Assembly: GCA_018380885.1 (NCBI GenBank)
Contig: JAGZSY010000009.1
Location: 100,370 to 164,369, forward strand
DNA: 64,000 bases
DNA from: Enterocloster asparagiformis
GTDB lineage: Bacteria; Bacillota; Clostridia; Lachnospirales; Lachnospiraceae
Direction of reading: 5' to 3'
In this document: positions 25,989 through 33,300 of the stretch, in pieces
How positions within the stretch are numbered: the stretch's first letter is position 1
Layout of the letters: the number at the start of each line of letters is the position of its first letter
Notes under the pieces: generated by a model
Database searches by the model: none
What the model was told of the DNA's origin: nothing
The model's input: the letters and a program-made list of their open reading frames with translations, nothing else
Program-made: the position numbers and the translations under genes

Positions 25989-26597
25989 ATGAAATATACA
26001 AACGGTATCAAAAAACATCCGGCGGCACGGACCCGCGTTTTTTACCGGCGGTTCCTCACCTTGGCTGCGTCGGCAGCCCTGACCGCGGCCGCAGTGACAG
26101 GCTGTTCGGGCGGCAAAACCGAGGAGACAGCGGCGACGGAGCAGACCGTCACCCAGACCCAGACTGAGACCGCCACGGCGGCGCTGCCCAATCCCATGCG
26201 GGAGGTTTCGGACGTGCTGGCCTTTGAGGTCTTGGGCGTCCACATGGTCGCGCCTGCCAAGGGGGAGAACGTCAAGTATTTCATTATCAACGACGAGGTG
26301 GCGGACATCCAGTTTGACTTGGACGGCGTAAGCTATACATGGCGCGCCTCCAACACGGCGGAGGATTTTGCCGGGATTTTCGAGCGCTTTAAAGAAGGCA
26401 CGGACCTCACCATCACCTACGATGCCCCGGACGCCAGCTCTGAGGCGGTGATCAGAACCACAGAGAGCGGAGGGCGGCTGGCCAGCTGGAAATGGGGCGG
26501 GACCAACTATACGCTGCACACCTCCTCCGAAATAAGCGACGAGGCCATCACGGAGGTCACGCGTCAGCTCATGGAACTGAGCCTTCACGAGAACTAG
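25989..26597 (+). CDS. Putative lipoprotein of unknown function
   Basis: A 202-residue protein with a twin-basic N terminus, a hydrophobic stretch and a lipobox AAVTGC at about residues 33-38, followed by a Thr/Glu-rich linker (EETAATEQTVTQTQTET). The mature part has no Cys and no family I recognise; it has a WRASNTAEDF region and a WKWGGTNYTLH strand, suggesting a small beta domain. Encoded close after the ClC gene (29 bases) and before another small protein, so possibly one unit. Confidence 0.7.
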   Translation: MKYTNGIKKHPAARTRVFYRRFLTLAASAALTAAAVTGCSGGKTEETAATEQTVTQTQTETATAALPNPMREVSDVLAFEVLGVHMVAPAKGENVKYFIINDEVADIQFDLDGVSYTWRASNTAEDFAGIFERFKEGTDLTITYDAPDASSEAVIRTTESGGRLASWKWGGTNYTLHTSSEISDEAITEVTRQLMELSLHEN

Positions 26598-26613
26598 AAA
26601 AGGGGCGTAAGCT

Positions 26614-26904
26614 TTGCTGGAATTGAAAGATTTTATGCCGGTAAACTATCTGAAAAAGGAGCGGTTTACCGGCAGCTACAACGGAATGCGATTTTGCATG
26701 GAAAAGTCGGACCACGAGGGCGGGGACACGAGGCTGTCTGTGGCCGTGTGGCCGGAGCCATACGGGTATGACGCCACTGCCGAGGAGCAAAAGACGAGAA
26801 TTGAATTCACATTCGACGCGGAAGGTATCGCCAAGGGGGTGGACTGGCTGAACCAACAGTATGCCGGGCAGGCGGAGCGCTGGAAAAAGGCCGGTCTGCG
26901 GTGA
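26614..26904 (+). CDS. Small conserved-looking protein of unknown function
   Basis: A 96-residue soluble protein. TTG at 26614 is taken as start since AGGGGCG precedes it; ATG at 26635 (MPVNYLKK) lacks a site. It has a YNGMRFCMEKSD core, a VAVWPEPYGYDAT segment and a helical C end ending with QAERWKKAGLR. No family recognised. Seventeen bases follow the lipoprotein gene, hinting at cotranscription. Confidence 0.65.
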   Translation: MLELKDFMPVNYLKKERFTGSYNGMRFCMEKSDHEGGDTRLSVAVWPEPYGYDATAEEQKTRIEFTFDAEGIAKGVDWLNQQYAGQAERWKKAGLR

Positions 26905-26939
26905 GATTGGCCGCAAATACTTAATGGTTGGAGGACGGG

Positions 26940-27626
26940 GTGCAAAAGAAGTATCTGGATATCAAGACGTATCTGCTGGAACAGATCAAATCCGGGGCCT
27001 ACCGGGAGGACGAGCCCATACCGCCGGAGCGCGATCTGGCCGCCATGCTGGGCGTCAGCCGCATGACGGTTCGCAAGGCGATTGAGGAACTGATGTATGA
27101 GGGTCTGCTCATGCGCAAAAAGGGCAGCGGCACCTTTCTCACCAAGGTGAAGGTGAGCAAGCAGGAGCTGATCTCCGCTCCCCACGGGGACGGCAAATCG
27201 GCAATCAAGGTGATCAGCTGCCGTCTCTGTACAGAGGGCAATTACGGCTTAAAGGCGCTGAACCTGGAACCGGGCCAGCCCTTCTGGCGGCTGAGGAGGA
27301 TCCGCCTGATGGAGCTGGTGCCCTACGCCTACGAGGATATTTACCTGCGCAAAGAGATCTTCGCCCAGGTGGACGCCACCTACTACAATCTGGGACTACA
27401 GCAGATTGTGAAGGAGAAGGGCGGGGTTGACCCGGTTTATTTGAGCACCACCGTGGAAGCGCTGCTGTGCCTGCACAACACGGCGGTGCTGTTAAATGTC
27501 AAGGCAGGCTCACCGATCCTGCAAATCAAGAGTACCTTTGAGGCAAACCGAAAGCCTGTGCTGTTCTGCCGCAGCTACCATCCCGGCGACAGCTACAGCT
27601 ATCAGAGCCTAAAACACAGCATCTGA
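26940..27626 (+). CDS. GntR-family regulator, HutC/UTRA type
   Basis: A 228-residue repressor-type protein: winged HTH in the first 70 residues (PPERDLAAMLGVSRMTVRKA then LLMRKKGSGTFL) and a UTRA ligand domain after it (FWRLRRIRLMELVPYAYEDIYL, FEANRKPVLFCRSYHPGDSY). GTG at 26940 is favoured as start because GGAGG lies six bases before it; TTG at 26928 is upstream in frame. About 150 bp downstream are repeated half-sites like those used by HutC-type regulators, next to a truncated gene start, which suggests that its target operon once lay there. Confidence 0.9.
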   Translation: MQKKYLDIKTYLLEQIKSGAYREDEPIPPERDLAAMLGVSRMTVRKAIEELMYEGLLMRKKGSGTFLTKVKVSKQELISAPHGDGKSAIKVISCRLCTEGNYGLKALNLEPGQPFWRLRRIRLMELVPYAYEDIYLRKEIFAQVDATYYNLGLQQIVKEKGGVDPVYLSTTVEALLCLHNTAVLLNVKAGSPILQIKSTFEANRKPVLFCRSYHPGDSYSYQSLKHSI

Positions 27627-27660
27627 GCTATATCCGGCTGAAATAAAGAGCAGAGAAGAG

Positions 27661-27689
27661 AAGCGGTCCCGTTGCGGGGGCCGCTTTTT
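27661..27689 (+). terminator. Intrinsic terminator of the GntR gene
   Basis: AAGCGGTCCC (27661-27670) pairs with GGGGCCGCTT (27677-27686) with one G-U, followed by T's to 27689. Confidence 0.85.
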
Positions 27690-27770
27690 CTGCGGTGGGG
27701 AACAACGCTTGCTAGGCCAAGCGGATTCCCTTTCCTGCGGAGGTTTCCGCGATTCTCAAAATAGTTTAAT

Positions 27771-27856
27771 ATAGACCAAAATTAAATCAAAATAGACCAA
27801 TCTGTGTTTTGTACTCCTTTTTAAATATACCAATTACTTTTTTATCAAAATGGTAT
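27771..27856 (+). promoter_or_regulatory. Cluster of GntR/HutC-type operator half-sites
   Basis: ATAGACCAA occurs at 27771-27779 and again at 27792-27800, exactly 21 bp (two helical turns) apart; the variant ATATACCAA is at 27825-27833 and an inverted partner TGGTAT at 27851-27856. The word resembles one arm of known NagR/DasR-type sites (TGGTATAGACCA). The area is AT-rich and promoter-like, unlike its surroundings. Confidence 0.5.
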
Positions 27857-27878
27857 GCATGAATGTAAGGAGATACAT

Positions 27879-27926
27879 ATGAGGTACGTTGGCGAGAGCT
27901 GTCCCATTCACGATGCGGTTAACAAA
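27879..27926 (+). pseudogene. 5' remnant of a gene, possibly the molybdopterin subunit of a xanthine dehydrogenase
   Basis: AAGGAG lies six bases before ATG at 27879, and the first 16 codons (MRYVGESCPIHDAVNK) look like a genuine start. The pattern VGxSxPxxDAxxK is how many xanthine dehydrogenase/aldehyde oxidoreductase large subunits begin; the next expected residues (VTGRAxY) are missing. The frame stays open to 28235, but from 27972 it runs antisense through the end of glnN, so it cannot be a real full gene. The likely cause is a deletion that joined this start to the 3' side of glnN. The family assignment rests on 16 residues and memory, hence tentative. Confidence 0.4.
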
Positions 27927-27971
27927 GAACCCAAAGAGCCCGGCCCGCTTTTAACCTCAGGGGATGATCGG

Positions 27972-30074
27972 TCACACGTAAAAGAGCAGCTTCCCGTAGC
28001 TTGGGTAGGGCAGCAGATTTTCCGGCAAATACCGTTCCGCGGCATCAGCGGCGGAACGCAGCGCCTCCATATCCGCGATGACGGTGCTGTGGTAGAAAAA
28101 GGCCGCATCCTGCATGTCGCCGATTCCCTCCGCAGTTTTTGTATCCGACTCCAGCTGTTCCTCGGCTCCGCAGATGCGCTCGTAGCAGTCGGAGAGCGTG
28201 GCCAGCAGCTTTTCCTGGGCCGCGCAGGGCAGTGAGGCCGAAACCGCCTTTTTTCCCCGGATGGAGCCGGAGACCTGGTCCGTGTAGGCCATCAGCGCGG
28301 GCAGAAACTGGCTGCGCACCATGTCCTGCATGGTTCTCGCCTCAATATGAAGGGTCTTGCAGTAGTTCTCCAGCAGAATCTCATACCGGGAAACGATCTC
28401 CTGATCCGTGAAAATGTGGTGCTTGTTGAAGAGCTTCATATTTTTTTCGCTGGTAAAGCAGGCCAGCGCCTCCGGCGTGGACCGCAGGTTGTAGAGCCCG
28501 CGTTTTTTCGCCTCCTGCACCCATCCGTCCGTGTAGCCGTTGCCGTTGAAGATAATCCGGCGGTGCTTTGCGATGGCGCGCTTTACCAGGGCGTGGACAG
28601 CCTCCTCCATCTGCCCTTCCGGGGTGTCCTTGAGCTCGTCATAAAACTGGCTTAGGGCCTCAGCCACCGCCGTGTTCAGCACAATATTCGGTCCGGCCAC
28701 GGACAGGGAGGAACCGGGCATGCGGAACTCGAATTTATTGCCTGTGAAGGCAAAGGGGGAGGTGCGGTTGCGGTCCGTGTTGTCCTTGAAAAAGTGGGGG
28801 AGCACCGTCGCCCCGGTTTCCATCTGGATTTTCTGCTGCTTGCCGAAAAAGGTGTCGTTCTCGATGGAATCCAGCACAGCGGTGAGTTCGTCGCCCAGGA
28901 AGATGGAGACAATGGCGGGCGGGGCCTCGTTGGCGCCCAGGCGGTGATCGTTCCCGGCGCTGGCCACGGAGATGCGCATGAGATCCGCGTACTCATCCAC
29001 AGCCTTGATCACCGCCATCAGAAATACCAGAAACTGGGTGTTGGCCGCCGGGGTGCGGCCGGGATTTAACAGGTTCACGCCGGTGTTGGTGGTGAGGGAC
29101 CAGTTGTTGTGCTTACCCGAGCCGTTGATGCCCTCGAAGGGCTTCTCGTGGAGCAGGCAGGTAAGCCCATGCTTGTCGGCCACCTTTTTCATCATCTCCA
29201 TAGTCAGCTGGTTGTGGTCCACGGCCACGTTGGCCGTGTCAAAGACCGGGGCCAGCTCGTGCTGGGCCGGAGCCACCTCGTTGTGCTTTGTCTTGGCCGG
29301 GATGCCTAACCTCCAGAGCGCCTCGTCCAGATCGTGCATAAAGGCGGAGACACGGGGCTTTAGAGCGCCGAAGTAGTGGTCCTCCATCTCCTGGCCCTTG
29401 GGCGGCATGGCGCCCAAAAGCGTTCTGCCGGTGAAAATCAGATCCTTCCTCTGTCTGTAGAGCGCTTTGTCCACCAGGAAATATTCCTGCTCAGTCCCAA
29501 TGGTGGCGGAGACGCCCTGCACATCGCGCTGCCCCAGCAGGTGAAGAATTTTCACCGCCTCCCGGTCCAGCGTTTCCATAGAGCGCAGCAGGGGCGTTTT
29601 CTTGTCCAGGGCCTCGCCGCTGTAGGAACAGAAGGCGGTGGGGATATACAGGGTGCGGTCCTTGATAAACGCGGGGGATGTGGGGTCCCACGCAGTGTAG
29701 CCCCTGGCCTCGAAGGTGGCCCGGAGGCCCCCCGAGGGGAAGCTGGAGGCATCCGGCTCACCCTTCACCAGCTCGCGGCCGGAAAAGTCCATGACCACCT
29801 GTCCGTCGCCGGTGGGGGAGATGAAGCTATCGTGCTTCTCGGCGGTGAAGCCGGTCATGGGCTGGAACCAGTGGGTAAAATGGGTGGCGCCGTTCTCCAC
29901 GGCCCACTCCTTCATGGCTACTGCCACGGAATTGGCCACATCCAGCTCCAGGTGGGTGTGGCTTTCGATGGTCTTTCTCAGTGCTTGGTAGACATCTTTG
30001 GGCAGCTTGTCGCGCATCACGCTGTCGTTAAAAACCAGGCTGCCGTATAATTCGGGGATACCACTTGCCATCAT
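27972..30074 (-). CDS. glnN: Type III glutamine synthetase
   Basis: Makes glutamine from glutamate, ammonia and ATP. The 700-residue length is the type III form (GSIII), not the 440-residue GSI. Recognisable stretches are PSGGLRATFEARGYTAWDP, KHNEVAPAQHELAPVF, GSGKHNNWSL and RMPGSSLSVAGPN. ATG at 30074 follows AAAGGAG. It is divergent from gltB-gltD, so GS and GOGAT lie back to back. A consensus promoter (30163-30192) and a hairpin in the leader suggest control of transcription elongation. Confidence 0.96.
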   Translation of the reverse strand: MMASGIPELYGSLVFNDSVMRDKLPKDVYQALRKTIESHTHLELDVANSVAVAMKEWAVENGATHFTHWFQPMTGFTAEKHDSFISPTGDGQVVMDFSGRELVKGEPDASSFPSGGLRATFEARGYTAWDPTSPAFIKDRTLYIPTAFCSYSGEALDKKTPLLRSMETLDREAVKILHLLGQRDVQGVSATIGTEQEYFLVDKALYRQRKDLIFTGRTLLGAMPPKGQEMEDHYFGALKPRVSAFMHDLDEALWRLGIPAKTKHNEVAPAQHELAPVFDTANVAVDHNQLTMEMMKKVADKHGLTCLLHEKPFEGINGSGKHNNWSLTTNTGVNLLNPGRTPAANTQFLVFLMAVIKAVDEYADLMRISVASAGNDHRLGANEAPPAIVSIFLGDELTAVLDSIENDTFFGKQQKIQMETGATVLPHFFKDNTDRNRTSPFAFTGNKFEFRMPGSSLSVAGPNIVLNTAVAEALSQFYDELKDTPEGQMEEAVHALVKRAIAKHRRIIFNGNGYTDGWVQEAKKRGLYNLRSTPEALACFTSEKNMKLFNKHHIFTDQEIVSRYEILLENYCKTLHIEARTMQDMVRSQFLPALMAYTDQVSGSIRGKKAVSASLPCAAQEKLLATLSDCYERICGAEEQLESDTKTAEGIGDMQDAAFFYHSTVIADMEALRSAADAAERYLPENLLPYPSYGKLLFYV

Positions 30075-30155
30075 TCAATTCTCCTTTCGATTGTGCTGAA
30101 TCAAAAAGTTAAGGCGCCTTGGAAGTCTGCCCTCCAAAGCGCCTTTGCTTTTCAT
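30075..30155 (-). other. Possible 26-codon leader ORF before glnN
   Basis: On the minus strand ATG at 30155-30153 begins about seven bases after the -10 box, so near the predicted first transcribed base. The 26 codons read MKSKGALEGRLPRRLN and ten more residues; the TGA stop is immediately before the glnN ATG. The frame contains the whole hairpin 30111-30145 and the glnN ribosome binding site. Translation of it is unproven. Confidence 0.3.
30111..30145 (-). terminator. Terminator-like hairpin in the glnN leader (attenuator candidate)
   Basis: AAGGCGC (30111-30117) pairs with GCGCCTT (30139-30145), continued by TTGGA (30119-30123) with TCCAA (30133-30137). On the minus strand it is followed by AACTTTTTG, 36 bases before the glnN start and inside the transcript, so premature termination is possible. 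Confidence 0.55.
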
Positions 30156-30162
30156 GGTACGT

Positions 30163-30192
30163 AGTATACACACATTTTTTGGGAAATGTCAA
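30163..30192 (-). promoter_or_regulatory. Consensus promoter of glnN
   Basis: On the minus strand a perfect TTGACA (30192-30187), 18-bp spacer, and TATACT (30168-30163). The transcript would start near 30156. Confidence 0.8.
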
Positions 30193-30201
30193 GAAAAATT
30201 T

Positions 30202-30304
30202 TTGCCAAATATTGACCAGAAATTTTTTCAAAAAAAGCTTTACAAATCACCGCAAATCGTTTATATTTTAACGCATAAAAAATATTGCGGTCAGTTTTTG
30301 GCAA
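30202..30304. repeat. 16-bp inverted repeat bracketing the gltB promoter
   Basis: The left arm 30202-30217 (TTGCCAAATATTGACC) and right arm 30289-30304 (GGTCAGTTTTTGGCAA) match at 14 of 16 positions as inverted copies, with centres 87 bp apart. The gltB -35/-10 pair lies between them. The left arm is upstream of the transcript, so this is better read as two protein-binding sites than as an RNA hairpin. Confidence 0.6.
30239..30267 (+). promoter_or_regulatory. Promoter of gltB-gltD
   Basis: TTTACA (30239-30244), 17-bp spacer, TATATT (30262-30267). It leaves a leader of about 120 bases before the ATG at 30394; the leader starts AT-rich and becomes GC-rich. Confidence 0.6.
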
Positions 30305-30393
30305 GGGCGTCAAGGCAGCGCGTGTGCGGCAGCTTTGGCGCCCTCTCTGCATCTTTGGCCCGCAGTATACAGAAATTACGAGGAGGAACAGGC

Positions 30394-33300
30394 ATGGATC
30401 AGAGCCAGGTACGGCCTGGGCTTTACAGCCCGGCTTTTGAACACGACAACTGCGGAATCGGAGCAATCGTCAATATAAATGGTGAGAAGAGCCACGGGAT
30501 CGTGGCGGACGCGTTAAAGATTGTGGAAAACCTGGAGCACCGGGCAGGCAAGGATGCTGAGGGCAGGACCGGGGACGGTGTGGGAATCCTGACCCAGGTG
30601 AGCCACCGCTTTTTCTCCCGCGTCTGTGAGGAGTGCGGCATCGCTGTGGGCGGGCCCGGGGAGTATGGGGTGGGTATGTTTTTCTTTCCCCAGAACGAGC
30701 TGAAGCGCAGCCGGGCCAAGAAGATGTTCGAGATCATTGTGGAAAAGGAAGGCATGGAGTTTCTGGGCTGGCGTCAGGTGCCCACCGCGCCCCAGGTGCT
30801 GGGGCACAAGGCCAGGCAGTGTATGCCGGTGATCTGCCAGGGCTTTGTGAAAAAGCCGGAGCGGGTTGCCCCGGGCCTGGACTTTGACCGCCGGCTCTAC
30901 GTGGTGCGCCGGGTGTTTGAGCAGAGCAACGACAACACCTACGTGCCCTCCCTGTCCAGCCGGACCATCGTCTACAAGGGCATGTTCCTGGTGGGGCAGC
31001 TGCGGACCTTTTTTCCGGATCTTCAGGATGCGGATTACCAGTCCGCCATCGCGGTGGTGCACTCCCGCTTTTCCACCAACACCAACCCCAGCTGGGAGCG
31101 GGCCCATCCCAACCGCCTGATCGTGCACAACGGCGAGATCAACACCATCCGCGGCAATGCGGATAAGATGCTGGCCAGGGAGGAGACTATGCGCGCCCTG
31201 AAATTTTCGGCGGACGACCTGACCAAGGTGCTGCCGGTGATCAACGTGGCCGGTTCCGACTCCGCTATGCTGGACAATACCCTGGAATTCCTCGTGATGA
31301 GCGGGATGGAGCTGCCCCTGGCCGTCATGGCCGCGATCCCCGAGCCCTGGGACGGCAACGACACCCTGTCCAGGGAGGTGCAGGATTTCTACCAATACTA
31401 CGCCACCATGATGGAGCCCTGGGACGGGCCTGCCGCCATTGTGTTCTCCGACGGCGATCAGATGGGCGCGGTGCTGGACCGCAACGGCCTGCGGCCCTCG
31501 CGCTACTATATCACGGACGACGGGCGTTTGATTCTCTCATCCGAGGTGGGGGTGCTCGACATACCGGCTGAGCACATCCTGAAAAAGGAGCGCCTGCATC
31601 CTGGCAAGATGCTCCTGGTGGACACTGTGAAGGGCCAGGTGATCGACGACGACCGGATCAAGGCCAGGTACGCCAGGCAGGAGCCCTACGGGGAGTGGCT
31701 GGACAGCAATTTAGTCAGCCTAAAGGAGCTGAAAATTCCCAACGAGAAGATTCCCTCCTACAGCCGCAAGGAGCGGGCGAGACTGCAAAAGGCCTTTGGC
31801 TACACCTACGAGGAGTACCGGGAGGGAATCTGCTCCATGGCCTTAAACGGGACGGAGCGGATCGGGGCCATGGGCGTGGATACGCCGCTGGCCGTGCTGT
31901 CCAAAGAGTACCAGCCCCTGTTTTACTACTTTAAACAGCTCTTTGCCCAGGTGACCAACCCACCCATCGACGCGGTGCGGGAGCGGATTGTCACCTCCAC
32001 CGCTGTGTATGTGGGAAAAAATGGAAATCTTTTGGAGGAAAAGCCGGAGAACTGCCACATGCTGAAGATTGAGAACCCGATCCTGACGGACCTGGACCTG
32101 CTGCGGATCAAGGCCATGAACAAGCCGGGATTTGAGGTGGCGGTGGTGCCGATTCTGTTTTACAAGAGCACGCCCATGGACCGGGTGCTGGAGCACCTGT
32201 TTGTGGAGGTGGATAAGGCCTACCGCGAGGGCGCCAACATCCTGATTCTCTCGGACCGGGGGGTGGATGAAAACCATGTGGCGATCCCGTCCCTGCTGGC
32301 CGTCTCCGCGGTGCACAAGCATCTGGTCAAGACTAAGAAGTGCACGGCCCTCTCCATCATCCTGGAATCCGGCGAGCCCAGGGAGGTCCACGATTTTGCG
32401 GCGCTTCTGGGCTACGGCGCCAGCGCGGTGAACCCCTATCTGGCGCACCTAACCATCGCCGAGCTGGTGGAGGACGGCATACTGGAGAAGGATTACTATG
32501 CGGCGGTGGAGGACTACGGTCAGGCGATTCTCCAGGGAATTGTCAAGATCGCCTCCAAGATGGGTATCTCCACCATCCAGTCCTACCAGGGCAGCCAGAT
32601 CTTTGAGGCCATCGGCATCTCCCGGGAGGTGATCGACCGCTATTTCACCGGCACGGTAAGCCGTGTGGGCGGCATCACCCTGGAGGATATTGCGGACCAG
32701 ACCGATGCCCAGCACTCCAAGGCCTTTGATCCCCTGGGGCTGCAGACGGATCTGACCCTGTCCTCCATGGGGCGGCACAAGCTGCGCAGCCAGGGAGAGA
32801 CACACCGCTACAATCCCCAGACCATCCATCTGCTGCAGCAATCCGCCAGGGAGGGAAGCTATGAAACGTTCTGCCAATACACCGAACTGGCGGACAGCGA
32901 ACGCACCGGCTACCTGCGCTGTCTGATGGATTTCAACTATCCCTCAGAGGGCGTGCCCCTGGAGGAGGTGGAGAGCGTGGAGTCCCTGGTAAAGCGGTTT
33001 AAAACCGGCGCAATGTCCTACGGCTCCATCTCTCAGGAGGCTCACGAGGCTCTGGCGGTGGCCATGAACCGTCTCCACGGCAAATCCAACAGCGGCGAGG
33101 GAGGAGAGAGCGACGAGCGCCTTGACTCCGCGGGCACAGACCAGGACAGAAGCTCCGCCATCAAGCAGGTGGCCAGCGGCCGTTTCGGAGTGACCAGCCG
33201 CTATCTGGTCAGCGCAAAGGAAATCCAGATCAAGATGGCCCAGGGCGCCAAGCCCGGGGAAGGCGGTCATCTGCCGGCCAAAAAGGTGTACCCCTGGGTG

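Noticed and set aside
27855..28235. Plus-strand frame of 126 codons overlapping the glnN 3' end
   Set aside because: Only the first 16 codons look genuine; the rest is antisense to conserved glnN sequence. Reported as a gene remnant instead of a gene.
30145..30393. N-terminal extension of gltB by 83 codons
   Set aside because: It would contain the predicted promoter and AT-rich control region; the strong AGGAGG and the expected short propeptide before the catalytic Cys place the start at 30394.
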